From contig JAILWO010000002.1 of the NCBI GenBank assembly GCA_025698895.1, positions 620,001 through 684,000 on the forward strand: 64,000 nt of DNA. Direction: 5' to 3'. Positions within the stretch are counted from its first letter, which is position 1. Each line of letters starts with the position of its first letter. Shown piece after piece: positions 46,738 to 56,020 of the stretch. Both the position numbers and the translations under genes were made by a program. Below the pieces are notes generated by a model that searched no databases, had not been told where the DNA came from, and saw nothing but the letters and a program-made list of their open reading frames with translations. This DNA comes from Rhizobiaceae bacterium (lineage in GTDB: Bacteria > Pseudomonadota > Alphaproteobacteria > Rhizobiales > Rhizobiaceae).

Positions 46738-47568
46738 CTAAACCTGTCGAAGCTCGTCTATAAAATCATGGAGCACTTCGTCGAGGTTGGCGTAGATCTT
46801 CGTACTTTCGAAATGTGCTTGGAGATCGGCTGTGATTTGTGTGGGTGTTCTGGCGTCTTCGGTGGTCTGAGCCGCCCATGCTCTACCTGGGTGCAGCGTA
46901 TCCCAAGGTGAGCGCTTGTTTCCGCGCGTTTCCGCGCTGTCTCCATGTTTACCTAGCCCGTAAAGAATGTTTGTTTCGGAGTTCCAAACTGGCCGGAACA
47001 AGTGAATGAGGAAATCCTCGGCAGCAGATTCCCAACCGCTCTGCACGACAAGAGCACGGTACTCGAAGTCGTCGATGTTCAGCGTACCGGTCGCTTTCGA
47101 AATATTGCTTCGGTGATCCCGAAGGCGCCGAGCGAGCCGATCTCCCTGTTCCATGGCCGTGCGAGCGTTGCTCATCGCCGGGGCTGCTTGGCCCACATAG
47201 ATTGGCGTTTCGCTTCGCGTGATCGGCGCATAGCTTGGAAACGAGCCATTATAGTAGATGGCGTATACGCCCGACCCATAGAAGGCCTCCACTCCCTTGA
47301 GTAACTGACGCGGTTGGGCGACCAAAGCAAGCGAGATAAAACGACCGACTACCTTTGGGTTGCTTGGATCAAAGACGGCAGCAGGTTGGCGAATCGGATC
47401 AAGCTCATGGAGCAGTCTTCCTAGTTCGGCCATTAGCTCACGCAGCTGTGCGTCCAGTTGCTTGCGTCTTCGAGGTGCTAGCGGTGAACTAGTGGCTTCG
47501 GCGGCCAGGTCGGCCAAATCCTGCCTAAGCTTCTCGGCTGCGGTTTGTCGGAACTTTGGCGTCTTCAT
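46738..47568 (-). CDS. GIY-YIG restriction endonuclease, Eco29kI-like
   Basis: 276-residue type II restriction enzyme. The GIY-YIG core shows GSGVYAIYYNG, ETPIYVGQAAP, the Arg/His helix DRLARRLRDHRSNI, the metal Glu in WESAAEDFLIHLFRP and the closing PVWN. These match the Eco29kI/NgoMIII group, which cuts CCGCGG; specificity here is inferred. A N-terminal helical extension makes it longer than Eco29kI. ATG 47568 overlaps the methyltransferase stop by 4 bases. Base composition is lower in GC than the flanks (32 of 60 at 46981-47040). Confidence 0.88.
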   Translation of the reverse strand: MKTPKFRQTAAEKLRQDLADLAAEATSSPLAPRRRKQLDAQLRELMAELGRLLHELDPIRQPAAVFDPSNPKVVGRFISLALVAQPRQLLKGVEAFYGSGVYAIYYNGSFPSYAPITRSETPIYVGQAAPAMSNARTAMEQGDRLARRLRDHRSNISKATGTLNIDDFEYRALVVQSGWESAAEDFLIHLFRPVWNSETNILYGLGKHGDSAETRGNKRSPWDTLHPGRAWAAQTTEDARTPTQITADLQAHFESTKIYANLDEVLHDFIDELRQV

Positions 47569-48746
47569 TTCAGAAAGTCCGATCCCCCGAAAAGGAGATG
47601 ACGCTTCACGTCGCGGGCGACTATGTTAGCAAGTTCCACGGGGACCGCGTTGCCGAGTTGGCGCATCGTTTCGGTCCACGACCCGTGAAACCGAAATTCG
47701 TCCGGAAAAGTCTGCAACCGTGCGCTCTCCCGCACCGTGAAGTAGCGCACGCTCCTGTCGGCCCTTAGCAACATATTCTCCCCACCCGGAACACCGTGCA
47801 CGCCAGCTTTTAGGGTTTTCGCGGGTTCATCTAGAGGGCTGCCGGTATGGCCGTAGTAGGATCGCGCGCCGGGTTGGAAACGGTGGTTGTGGTATTTTCG
47901 AGATTTTTCCGGCTCAAGCTCGGGGTCCGGCAAATTTCCAATTGCATCACGTGTAGTCCGCCACGGCGATTCCCTCGGGCGCTCGCGAAGTTGACGGAGG
48001 CGTTGCGAGTGGCGATGAGCGATGATGCGATCCCGGTTGCGGACCTCATGCCGCTCCCAATATTCGCCTTTCGCCTGATCCCAAATCAGGGCGTCGAGTG
48101 AGTGCGTTTCCTTTGGAAATGCCCATTCGATGCCTAAGTCTTTCCGAAAGCCGACGAACACCACGCGCTCTCGACGCTGCGGAATTCCATAGTTCGCGGC
48201 ATTTAGCACCCGATACACGACTCGATACTCGAGGCCGGCGGGACCACGGCGGCCGGTATGGTGCATCTCAAGCCGGCAGAGGTGGCTTTCCCAACTCTCA
48301 TCGTCGTCGGCCATGAGCTCGGGATAAGTCAACTGCATCACGATATAGGACAGGTAGGTCGCGAAACTCTGACGGGTCAGTCCCTTCACATTCTCAAAAA
48401 TAAAAGCTCTCGGCTTGGCTTCTCGGACAGCGCGCACCGCCTCGGACCACATGTCGCGAGAATCCGCGTGCGCTCCATGCTTTCCGCCAAGAGAAAAGGG
48501 CTGGCACGGGGGACCGCCAGTAACCAGATCAAGATGGCCTTCGAAAGGCCCAAAGTCCACATTCCGGACGTCGCCTTCGATCGGTTCAGGCCAGTCGCCA
48601 ACCAAGCCTATGCCGGCACCACGGTTCTCCCTAATGGTATCGCAGCACCAACGATCCCATTCCACGATGGCTTGAGGTTTGAAGCCTGCACGGCTGATCC
48701 CCATTCCTAGCCCGCCCGCACCCGCGAACAGCTCGATCGCCTTCAC
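47565..48746 (-). CDS. DNA (cytosine-5)-methyltransferase
   Basis: 393-residue C5 methyltransferase protecting host DNA. Motif I AIELFAGAGGLGMGISRAGF, the catalytic motif IV GGPPCQPFSLGGKHG (Cys nucleophile), motif VI ENVKGL, motif VIII-like IPQRRERVVFVGF, and motif X RQLGNAVPVELANIVA are all intact. It lies between vsr and the Eco29kI-like gene with 4-base overlaps on both sides. No controller (C) protein is seen. Confidence 0.95.
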   Translation of the reverse strand: MKAIELFAGAGGLGMGISRAGFKPQAIVEWDRWCCDTIRENRGAGIGLVGDWPEPIEGDVRNVDFGPFEGHLDLVTGGPPCQPFSLGGKHGAHADSRDMWSEAVRAVREAKPRAFIFENVKGLTRQSFATYLSYIVMQLTYPELMADDDESWESHLCRLEMHHTGRRGPAGLEYRVVYRVLNAANYGIPQRRERVVFVGFRKDLGIEWAFPKETHSLDALIWDQAKGEYWERHEVRNRDRIIAHRHSQRLRQLRERPRESPWRTTRDAIGNLPDPELEPEKSRKYHNHRFQPGARSYYGHTGSPLDEPAKTLKAGVHGVPGGENMLLRADRSVRYFTVRESARLQTFPDEFRFHGSWTETMRQLGNAVPVELANIVARDVKRHLLFGGSDFLK

Positions 48747-49159
48747 GTATCCTCCAAAAAATGCCTAAATTTGTTCTCTAATTGTTCACTATGCCGCAAT
48801 TCGCATTCCCAGACAACCAATACCTGCCAACCGAGTTGCCGAAGAGCCTCCTGGTGTCGGACGTCTCGCTCGGCATTGGCGACGAGCTTCGGCTCCCAGA
48901 ACTCAAGACGTGATTTTGGAAGGCGCGCGAGTCGGCAAGCCGGGTCAGGGTGACGATGCCAAAAGCAGCCGTGGATGAAAATGACCTTACGCCTCTTTCC
49001 AAAAACAATGTCGGGCTTACCGGGCAAATCCTTCCTGTGAAGGCGGTAGCGATAACCCAGGCCGTGCAGAAGACGTCGCACGAGCATCTCCGGTTTGGTG
49101 TCGCGGCCGCGAACACGCCCCATCCGAGCGCTGCGTTCGGCGGGTGTAAGAGTGTCCAG
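48743..49159 (-). CDS. vsr: Very short patch repair endonuclease (Vsr), likely CTG start
   Basis: 138-residue T:G mismatch nickase that repairs deaminated methylcytosine. Motifs: MGRVRGRDTKPEMLVRRLLH, LPGKPDIVFGKRRKVIFIHGCFWHRHPDPAC (catalytic Asp and Zn-site Cys/His). The family N-terminus DTLTPAERSARM is encoded upstream of ATG 49123 but has no ATG, GTG or TTG; CTG 49159 follows GAGGAG after 7 bases. Either CTG is used or the protein starts at 49123 (126 residues). First gene of the vsr-methyltransferase-endonuclease operon. Confidence 0.9.
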   Translation of the reverse strand: MDTLTPAERSARMGRVRGRDTKPEMLVRRLLHGLGYRYRLHRKDLPGKPDIVFGKRRKVIFIHGCFWHRHPDPACRLARLPKSRLEFWEPKLVANAERDVRHQEALRQLGWQVLVVWECELRHSEQLENKFRHFLEDT

Positions 49160-49228
49160 CTTCGTTCTCCTCGGTCCAGTTGGTCGTGATGGGAGAGGAG
49201 TCGGGCGAGACTATGATTCTCCACCCCC

Positions 49229-50107
49229 TCACCCCCTCACCAGTTCCTCCACCAAAATCTCATAAACCAGCCGGATGCGGCGGCTGGTGCGCAGCTCGCG
49301 GTGGGTGACGAGCCAGACGGGAAAGCGCGGCGGGTCGAGATCGGGGAACAGCTCGACCACGTCCTGCGCGCGCCCCGCGATCTCGCGGCTCATCAGGCCG
49401 ACGCCGAGGCCCGCCTTGACCATCTCCCAGGCGGCGACAGAGCTTTCGGAGACGAGGCGAAAGCCCTCCACCGTCGCGCGCGTGCCCAGGCCGCGCATGA
49501 AGTCGACGAAGCGCTCGCTCCGCTCGAAGCCGATGAAATCCTCCGGCGCGATATCGGCCGGGGAGGCGGGATGGCCGTGGCGCGCGAGCCATGGGCGGGA
49601 GGCGTAGAAATGCGCGGTGCTCTCGCGCACCAGCCTGCCGATGAGATTGTCGCCCTCGGGCCGCACATGGCGGATGGCGATGTCGGCCTCGCGCCGCTGC
49701 AGGTCGCTGAGCGAATTGGAGGCGACGATGACGAGCGTGACCTGCGGCGCCTCGCGGCGGATGCGCGCGGCGATCTGCGGCAGGAGGTAGGCGGCGTAGC
49801 CGTCGGTGGCCGAGATGGTGACGCGGCCCTCGATCGCCTGGGCGCGGCCGCTTGCCGCGAAGCCCATGGCGAGTGCTGCCTCGCCCATGGCGCGCGCATG
49901 CTCCAGCAGGCTCTCGCCGGCCTCGGTGAGCACCAGCTTCTTGCCGATGCGCTCGAACAGGAGAATGCCGAGTTCGGCCTCCAGCGCGGCCACTTGTCGC
50001 GAAAGGGTGGGCTGGGTGAGCCCGAGCCTGCGCGCCGCCGCCGAGAGCGAGCCGACCTCGGCCGTAGCGAGAAAGGCGCGGGCGCGGTTCCAGTCAGGTT
50101 CGGTCAT
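49229..50107 (-). CDS. LysR-family transcriptional regulator
   Basis: 292 residues. Winged helix-turn-helix ARAFLATAEVGSLSAAARRLGLTQPTLSRQVAALEAELG and a periplasmic-binding-like effector domain (GRVTISATDGYAAYLLPQIAARI...). Divergent from the SAM methyltransferase gene at 50194, with an 86-base gap that contains the likely operator. Effector unknown. Confidence 0.92.
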   Translation of the reverse strand: MTEPDWNRARAFLATAEVGSLSAAARRLGLTQPTLSRQVAALEAELGILLFERIGKKLVLTEAGESLLEHARAMGEAALAMGFAASGRAQAIEGRVTISATDGYAAYLLPQIAARIRREAPQVTLVIVASNSLSDLQRREADIAIRHVRPEGDNLIGRLVRESTAHFYASRPWLARHGHPASPADIAPEDFIGFERSERFVDFMRGLGTRATVEGFRLVSESSVAAWEMVKAGLGVGLMSREIAGRAQDVVELFPDLDPPRFPVWLVTHRELRTSRRIRLVYEILVEELVRG

Positions 50108-50193
50108 ACGCGAACGTATATGGCTTGTGCGTCGGTCGGCAATTCCAAAAGATGACGCATATGCTAGGGACGGCGCGAAAACGAGGGCCGGCC

Positions 50194-50832
50194 ATGTTCC
50201 GCATGACAAACGACGCGCGCTTCTGGAACCGCGTCGCGCGCAAATATGCCGCCGATCCGATCTCCGACGAAGCGGGCTACGAGCGCACGCTGGCCCGCAC
50301 GCGTGACTTCCTCGACGGCGGCAAGACCGCGGTCGAGTTCGGATGCGGCACCGGCACGACGGCGCTGAAGCTCGCGCCTTTCGTGAAGCGGATCGTGGCG
50401 ACCGACATATCCGGCGAGATGATCGCGATCGCACGCGAGAAGGCTGCGGCGCAAGGCTGCGCCAATGCCGAATTCGCGGTGGCGACGCCCGACGCGGCAC
50501 CCTGGCCGGACGGGACGTTCGATGTGGCGCTCGGCTTCAACCTCCTGCATCTGGTGGCCGCGCGCGAGGCCACGCTCGGCGGCGTGCACCGGGTTCTGAA
50601 GCCAGGCGGGCTGTTCATCTCCAAGACGCCCTGTCTGAAGGAGATGAACCCGGTCGTGCGGCTGGCCATCCCGCTGATGCAGCTCGCCGGCAAGGCGCCC
50701 TATGTGTCGGCGTTCGACGCGGCGGAACTGGAGCGCATGACCGAGGTGGCCGGCTTCGAGATTATCGAGCGCGCCCGCCATGGGACGAAGGGCAAGGACG
50801 CGCGGCCGTTTCTCGTCGCAAGGAAGGTGTAG
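50194..50832 (+). CDS. SAM-dependent methyltransferase, class I
   Basis: 212 residues. Rossmann fold with SAM motif [16 protein letters not shown], motif [20 protein letters not shown], and [29 protein letters not shown] further on. Resembles UbiE-like and phospholipid methyltransferases; substrate unknown. ATG 50194 chosen over 50125, where the family begins. Divergent from the LysR regulator, which may control it. Confidence 0.9.
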   Translation: MFRMTNDARFWNRVARKYAADPISDEAGYERTLARTRDFLDGGKTAVEFGCGTGTTALKLAPFVKRIVATDISGEMIAIAREKAAAQGCANAEFAVATPDAAPWPDGTFDVALGFNLLHLVAAREATLGGVHRVLKPGGLFISKTPCLKEMNPVVRLAIPLMQLAGKAPYVSAFDAAELERMTEVAGFEIIERARHGTKGKDARPFLVARKV

Positions 50833-50892
50833 GGACGCGCATAGGGGCGAGGACCGAAGCCACTCGCGACGGCGGACGGCCGTATCCCCGGC

Positions 50893-51093
50893 CTATCCGC
50901 GGCCTCGGCTTGCCTTTTTCACGGCCTTCCGGGTCTCCGACGTCGCCGAACCCTTGTCGCCGACAGGATTGGCGGCCAGTTCCGCGCGCTGCCCGGCAAA
51001 GACCTTTCCGTGCCGAGCCCGCTTCGATTTCTCCGGTGGCCGGCTGATGCGCCGGTTGGTCTCCTCGATCTCGTCCCGCTTGCGATCGGCCAT
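50893..51093 (-). CDS. Small basic protein
   Basis: 66 residues, strongly basic and probably unstructured ([32 protein letters not shown]...). ATG 51093 has GGAAGACGG upstream. Might bind nucleic acid; no known family. The coding evidence is weaker than for the neighbours. Confidence 0.4.
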   Translation of the reverse strand: MADRKRDEIEETNRRISRPPEKSKRARHGKVFAGQRAELAANPVGDKGSATSETRKAVKKASRGRG

Positions 51094-51181
51094 GTCCGTC
51101 TTCCCGCGTTGGCGTTCTCGACCAGCAACGGGACGCGCCTCGTCTTGTTCCCGGAACACAAGGGGCGGATGGACCCCGAGA

Positions 51182-51535
51182 TCATTCCGCCCGCAGGATC
51201 TTCTCCATCTTCTTGCCCTTGGCCAGCTCGTCGATCAGCTTGTCGAGATAGCGGATCTCGCGCATCAGCGGCTCCTCGATCTCCTCCACGCGCACGCCGC
51301 AGATGACGCCGGTGATCGATGAGCGGGCGGGGTTGAGGGCCGGGGCCTTCGCGAAGAAGGTCTCGAAGTCGCTGCCGTCGTCCAGGATGGCCCTGAGATC
51401 GCCGGGGCCGTAGCCGGTCAGCCAGGTGATGATCTCGTCGACCTCGGCCCTGGTGCGGCCCTTCTTCTCGGCCTTGGTGACATAGTGCGGATAGACGCTG
51501 GCGAAGCTCATCGAATAGATGCGGTGCGCGGGCAT
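51182..51535 (-). CDS. DUF2200 family protein
   Basis: 117 residues. Pattern [37 protein letters not shown] is the DUF2200 signature. Function unknown; homologues are common and single-domain in many bacteria. Soluble, no signal peptide. Confidence 0.9.
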   Translation of the reverse strand: MPAHRIYSMSFASVYPHYVTKAEKKGRTRAEVDEIITWLTGYGPGDLRAILDDGSDFETFFAKAPALNPARSSITGVICGVRVEEIEEPLMREIRYLDKLIDELAKGKKMEKILRAE

Positions 51536-51564
51536 GGGTGGTGCTCCCGGAATGGAAATCCTCG

Positions 51565-51972
51565 TTATCGACGGGACAGACCGGCGATCGGGCGTTTCTC
51601 CCGAATAGCGGTCAGGAACCTGTGGGCCACCTTCTCCAGGAACCGTGTGCTGAGCGACCCAACCGGAGCAAGACTCTCGAAGTCGTAGAGTTCGTCCGTC
51701 CGAACCTTGTTGTAGTCATCGAGGATCAGGTGGCTCACCTTCTCGGGACCAAGACCGATCCTGCGCTGCTCGATTTCCGGAAGGATTTCGTAGAGCCGTT
51801 CCTCACCTGGCTCTCTTGGCTGCGGAACCCGGCTGGAGATGGGAAACAGGTAAAGCCAACCCTTGACCTCCATCACCAGGCAGACCCGCCGAATCTTGCG
51901 GCCGCTCTCCTCGCCCCGCTCCGCCTCGTGGCCCCAGAGGTAGTGGAAACGCTAGACCTCGCCACGCCTCAC
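51565..51972 (-). pseudogene. PemK/MazF-like toxin with an internal amber codon
   Basis: Reading from GTG 51972 (overlapping the antitoxin stop by GTGA) gives VRRGEV, then TAG at 51954-51952, then RFHYLWGHEAERGEESGRKI and an intact 129-residue remainder to 51565. A Tyr codon (TAC) at the TAG position would give a continuous 135-residue protein. The remainder (RRVCLVMEVKGWLYLFPISS) resembles PemK-like toxins. Either a recent nonsense mutation that frees the cell of the toxin or internal re-initiation at GTG 51876. Family call is moderate. Confidence 0.65.
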
Positions 51973-52232
51973 CGGTCGGACGTGGTCTCATCGAGAATCT
52001 GCTGAAAGCCAGCCGTTAGGTTCTCGATGTCTTCGTCCGGCGCCTCGGCCAGCGTGAACGCGTTCCGCGCCCGGCGAGCGGAGGCCATGCGTTCCAGACG
52101 CTCGTACTCGTGGATGGGCATCATCATGACCTTGGCCTTGCCACGCTTCGCAAGCGAGACCTTTCCCGCCATTGCAGCCTCGAGGACGTCGCCAGACCGG
52201 CGGCTGAGGTCGGAGAACGAGAATTCCCTCAT
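51969..52232 (-). CDS. Phd/YefM-like antitoxin
   Basis: 87 residues: MREFSFSDLSRRSGDVLEAAMAGKVSLAKRGKAKVMMMPIHEYERLE is the Phd/YefM DNA-binding fold; the C-terminal tail (APDEDIENLTAGFQQIL) is the flexible toxin-binding part. It precedes the broken toxin gene. A perfect inverted repeat lies 15 bases upstream. Start 52232. Confidence 0.85.
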   Translation of the reverse strand: MREFSFSDLSRRSGDVLEAAMAGKVSLAKRGKAKVMMMPIHEYERLERMASARRARNAFTLAEAPDEDIENLTAGFQQILDETTSDR

Positions 52233-52247
52233 TGCAGTCTCCAGTTT

Positions 52248-52267
52248 TGTATTTTCTGAAAAATACA
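52248..52267 (-). promoter_or_regulatory. Palindromic operator of PemK/Phd locus
   Basis: TGTATTTT (52248-52255) and AAAATACA (52260-52267) form a perfect 8-base inverted repeat with loop CTGA, 15 bases upstream of the antitoxin start. It is AT-rich in a GC-rich region, as expected for an antitoxin-bound promoter. Confidence 0.65.
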
Positions 52268-52312
52268 GAAGATACAGAATTGGTACAAGGGCATGAATCG
52301 GCGCCCGCGCGC

Positions 52313-53920
52313 CTACATCCTGAACACGCCGAACCTCGTCTCCTCGATCTCGCGGTTGAGCGACGCCGAGAGCGACAGCGCCAGCACCTCGCGGGTTTTC
52401 GCCGGGTCGATGATGCCGTCGTCCCACAGCCGCGCCGACGAATAGATCGGCCTGCCCTCATGCTCGAACCGGTCGAGGATCGGCTGTTTGAACGCCTCCT
52501 CCTCCTCGGCGCTCCATGTGCGGCCGGAGCGTTCGATGCCTTCGCGCTTGACGATGGCCAGCACCGTCGCGGCCTGCTCGCCGCCCATGACGGAGATGCG
52601 CGCATTGGGCCACATCCACAGGAAGCGGGGCGAATAGGCGCGGCCGCACATGCCGTAATTGCCCGCGCCGAAGGAGCCGCCGATGATGAAGGTGAATTTC
52701 GGCACGCGCGCGGTCGCCACCGCGGTCACCAGCTTGGCGCCGTCCTTGGCGATGCCGCCGGCCTCGTATTTCTGGCCGACCATGAAGCCGGTGATGTTCT
52801 GCAGGAAGACCAGCGGGATCTTCCTCTGGCAGCACAGCTCGATGAAATGCGCGCCCTTGAGCGCGGATTCGGAAAACAGCACGCCATTGTTGGCGATGAT
52901 GCCGACCGGCATGCCGTGGACATGGGCGAAACCGGTGACCAGCGTCGTGCCGTAATTGGCCTTGAACTCGTCGAGCTCGGACCCGTCGACGATGCGCGCG
53001 ATCACCTCGCGCACGTCATAGGGCTGGCGCGCATCGCGCGGGATGACCCCATGAATCTCGTCCGGTGCGTGAAGCGGCGGCAGAGGATCGCGAAGGGCGA
53101 GCCCTATCGTCTTCTTCCGATTCAGATTTCTCACCAGCCGGCGGGTGATGGCGAGCGCATGGGCGTCGTCGAGCGCGTAGTGGTCGGCCACGCCGGAGCG
53201 GCGCGTATGGACCTCGGCGCCGCCAAGCTCCTCGGCCGAGACGATCTCGCCGATCGCCGCCTTCACCAGCGGCGGGCCGCCAAGGAAGATGGTCGCCTGG
53301 TTGCGGACCATGACGGTCTCGTCCGACATGGCCGGCACATAGGCGCCGCCGGCCGTGCACGAGCCCATGACGCAGGCGATCTGCGGGATGCCGGCGGCCG
53401 ACATGTTGGCCTGGTTGTAGAAGATGCGGCCGAAATGCTCGCGGTCGGGAAAGACCTGGTCCTGGTTGGGCAGGTTGGCGCCGCCCGAATCGACCAGATA
53501 GACGCAGGGCAGGTTGTTCTCCAGCGCGATCTCCTGGGCGCGCAGGTGCTTCTTGACCGTCATCGGATAATAGGTGCCGCCCTTCACGGTCGCGTCGTTG
53601 ACGACGACCATGCATTCGGTGCCCTCGATGCGGCCGATGCCGGTGATCATGCCGGCCGAGGCGATGTCGCCGTCATACATGTCGAAAGCGGCGAACTGGC
53701 CGATCTCCAGGAAAGGCGCGCCCGGATCGAGAAGCTGCGCCAGCCGGTCTCGCGGCAGCAGCTTGCCGCGCTCGACATGGCGCTTGCGCTGCTCGTCCGG
53801 TCCGCCGCGGCGGACCGTCTCGGACCGGGCGGCGAGCTCGTCCAGAAGCTCGCGCATCCGCTCGGCATTGGCACGGAAGCCGTCGGAGGAGGGGGAGATG
53901 GCGGAGGCGAGGGCGGGCAT
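52313..53920 (-). CDS. mccB: Methylcrotonyl-CoA carboxylase carboxyltransferase subunit
   Basis: 535-residue carboxyltransferase that carboxylates 3-methylcrotonyl-CoA in leucine degradation, working with the biotin subunit encoded at 40253. Seen: [59 protein letters not shown] and the C-terminal [37 protein letters not shown] 53920 is favoured over TTG 53953. In most relatives mccA follows directly; here a TA locus and more lies downstream. Confidence 0.95.
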   Translation of the reverse strand: MPALASAISPSSDGFRANAERMRELLDELAARSETVRRGGPDEQRKRHVERGKLLPRDRLAQLLDPGAPFLEIGQFAAFDMYDGDIASAGMITGIGRIEGTECMVVVNDATVKGGTYYPMTVKKHLRAQEIALENNLPCVYLVDSGGANLPNQDQVFPDREHFGRIFYNQANMSAAGIPQIACVMGSCTAGGAYVPAMSDETVMVRNQATIFLGGPPLVKAAIGEIVSAEELGGAEVHTRRSGVADHYALDDAHALAITRRLVRNLNRKKTIGLALRDPLPPLHAPDEIHGVIPRDARQPYDVREVIARIVDGSELDEFKANYGTTLVTGFAHVHGMPVGIIANNGVLFSESALKGAHFIELCCQRKIPLVFLQNITGFMVGQKYEAGGIAKDGAKLVTAVATARVPKFTFIIGGSFGAGNYGMCGRAYSPRFLWMWPNARISVMGGEQAATVLAIVKREGIERSGRTWSAEEEEAFKQPILDRFEHEGRPIYSSARLWDDGIIDPAKTREVLALSLSASLNREIEETRFGVFRM

Positions 53921-53936
53921 GGGCGAGAAAGGTTCC

Positions 53937-54320
53937 TCAGCGAATGAGTTCAATGGGGCAGGGCAGGTCGAGCGCGGCCCAGGCGCGGTCGGCGGTTACG
54001 GCGGTGGCGTTTCGCTGAACCGCGGTGGCGATGCAGGCACGGTCGCCAAGTGAGAGCACACCTTTGGGTACCACGCTCGCGAGACGGCCGGCGAAAACGG
54101 CATCTTCCTGCTCGAAAGCGACGACCGCGATCTCCCTGCCTGCAAGGAACAGAAGGGCTTCGCCGGGGTCCAGCCCCCATTCGACACATTTGGTCACGAT
54201 CTCGGTGATGTTGACGCTGCTGATCGCCGCTTTCCATGCGAATTCGGCCGCGGCTTCGCCGCCCCGCTCTCCCTTGAGAACGGCCAGGATAACGGACGAA
54301 TCGAGAACGAAGCGGCTCAA
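53937..54320 (-). CDS. vapC: VapC PIN-domain toxin
   Basis: 127-residue ribonuclease toxin. PIN-fold acidic residues: [14 protein letters not shown] (Asp first), [13 protein letters not shown], and the C-terminal [11 protein letters not shown] and VTADRAW. TTG 54320 starts 4 bases after the antitoxin stop. It lies between ivd and mccB with VapB. Appears intact. Confidence 0.88.
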   Translation of the reverse strand: MSRFVLDSSVILAVLKGERGGEAAAEFAWKAAISSVNITEIVTKCVEWGLDPGEALLFLAGREIAVVAFEQEDAVFAGRLASVVPKGVLSLGDRACIATAVQRNATAVTADRAWAALDLPCPIELIR

Positions 54321-54324
54321 CAGA

Positions 54325-54699
54325 TCAATCCAGCGGCGGCAGGCCGTGCGCCCGGCGCCACTCATTGGCCTCTTCGAGCTCCCTACGGGCTTCGGCACGG
54401 CGATCCGCGATCAGGTCTTCCACGAGGTCGACCCCAGGGTTCTTCTTGCGCCATTCGCGGCCGACCGCCTGAAAACGCTTCAAGGCAACAGCCGGAGATG
54501 TGATGCGGAATTCGCCGTCCTTGACTTCCGCCGTCACCGTGTCGCCGGGCTTGACCATCATCGCAGCGCGCATCTCGGCGGGGATGACGACGCGGCCGGC
54601 GCTGTCGATCTTCAGCCGGGCGTAAGGAACGGAGCGCAGACCATCGGCCGCGTCTTCGAAGGGCTGCGGCTCCTCGGCGAAGCCAGAGGCACGTGCCAT
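54325..54699 (-). CDS. vapB: AbrB/SpoVT-type VapB antitoxin
   Basis: 124 residues. A SpoVT-AbrB swapped-hairpin domain (ARLKIDSAGRVVIPAEMRAAMMVKPGDTVTAEV) binds DNA; the C-terminal helix (ADRRAEARRELEEANEWRRAHGL) inhibits VapC. ATG 54699 has AGGAG 7 bases upstream. Direct repeats TGCCAC at 54710 and 54729 lie in the promoter region and might be part of the operator. Confidence 0.85.
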   Translation of the reverse strand: MARASGFAEEPQPFEDAADGLRSVPYARLKIDSAGRVVIPAEMRAAMMVKPGDTVTAEVKDGEFRITSPAVALKRFQAVGREWRKKNPGVDLVEDLIADRRAEARRELEEANEWRRAHGLPPLD

Positions 54700-54859
54700 G
54701 ATCTTCTCCTGCCACTGATACGATATGGTGCCACATAGGAAAGCGTCTGGCAATTCGAGGCGAATATGGGAGCAAGACATGTTTGTGGCAGGTTTCATCC
54801 ATTCCCCCACCGGGCGTGTTCGAGCCGGTATCCCAGTCGCCTCCCGGCGATGAAAGGGA

Positions 54860-56020
54860 TCACCCCTCGGCCATGATTTCGCGGCCGATCAGCCAGCGGC
54901 GGATCTCGGAGGTGCCGGCGCCGATCTCGTAAAGCTTGGCGTCGCGCAGCAGGCGGCCGGTCGGATAGTCGTTCACATAGCCGTTGCCGCCGAGAAGCTG
55001 GATGGCGTCGAGCGCGACCTGCGTGCCGCGTTCGGCCGAAAACAGCACGCAGCCGGCGGCGTCCTTGCGGGTCGTCTCGCCCCGGTCGCAGGCGGCCGCG
55101 ACCGCGTAGACATAGGCGCGGGCGGCGTTCATCGTCGAATACATGTCGGCGAGCTTGGCCTGGACGAGCTGAAATTCGCCGATCGGCTGGCCGAACTGCT
55201 TGCGCTCATGGCAATAGGGCACGACAACGTCCATCGCCGCCGCCATGATGCCGACCGGACCGGCGGCGAGCACGACACGCTCGTAGTCCAGCCCGCTCAT
55301 CAGCACCTCGACGCCCTTGCCCTCCTCGTGCAGCACGTTCTCGAAGGGCACCTCGACGTCCTCGAAGACCAACTCGCCGGTGTTGGAGCCGCGCATACCG
55401 AGCTTGTCGAGCTTCTGCGCGACGGAAAAGCCCTTCGTCTTCGTGTCGACGACGAAGGCGGTGATGCCGCGCGACTCGGCGTCGGGGTCGGTCTTGGCGT
55501 AGACGACTAGCGTGTCTGCGTCCGGGCCGTTGGTGATCCACATCTTGGAGCCGTTGAGAATATAGCGGTCGTTGCGCTTCTCGGCCCTCAGCCGCATCGA
55601 GACGACGTCGGACCCGGAGCCGGATTCCGACATGGCGAGCGCGCCGACCTTCTCGCCCTCGCACAGCGCCGGCAGCCATTCCGCCTTCTGCTCGGCAGTG
55701 CCCCAGCGGTTGATCTGGTTGACGCACAGATTGGAATGGGCGCCGTAGGACAGGCCGACCGACGCCGAGGCGCGGCTGATCTCCTCGATCGCGACGACCT
55801 GGGCCAGATAGCCCATGCCCGAGCCGCCATGATCGGGATCGGCCGTGATGCCGAGCAGGCCGAGTTCGCCGAGTTCCTTCCACAGATGGGAGGGGAACTC
55901 GTTGCTGGCGTCGATCTCGGCGGCGATCGGGGCGATCCGGTCGGTGGCGAAGCGGCGCACCATATCGCGCAGCGCCTCGATCTCCTCACCCAGCCCGAAA
56001 TTCATCGTGTGCGTGTACAT
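54860..56020 (-). CDS. ivd: Isovaleryl-CoA dehydrogenase
   Basis: 386-residue FAD acyl-CoA dehydrogenase; it oxidises isovaleryl-CoA to 3-methylcrotonyl-CoA, the substrate of MccAB, and passes electrons to ETF and ETF-QO (etfD). Signatures: [39 protein letters not shown], the catalytic Glu in [13 protein letters not shown] (the position used by isovaleryl-CoA dehydrogenases), and [33 protein letters not shown]. It overlaps the TetR gene start-end by 35 bases, so the two are co-transcribed. Confidence 0.94.
   Translation of the reverse strand: MYTHTMNFGLGEEIEALRDMVRRFATDRIAPIAAEIDASNEFPSHLWKELGELGLLGITADPDHGGSGMGYLAQVVAIEEISRASASVGLSYGAHSNLCVNQINRWGTAEQKAEWLPALCEGEKVGALAMSESGSGSDVVSMRLRAEKRNDRYILNGSKMWITNGPDADTLVVYAKTDPDAESRGITAFVVDTKTKGFSVAQKLDKLGMRGSNTGELVFEDVEVPFENVLHEEGKGVEVLMSGLDYERVVLAAGPVGIMAAAMDVVVPYCHERKQFGQPIGEFQLVQAKLADMYSTMNAARAYVYAVAAACDRGETTRKDAAGCVLFSAERGTQVALDAIQLLGGNGYVNDYPTGRLLRDAKLYEIGAGTSEIRRWLIGREIMAEG

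Noticed and set aside
48778-49224. 148-codon frame overlapping vsr
   Set aside because: Same strand, other frame; no family pattern, whereas vsr is clear.
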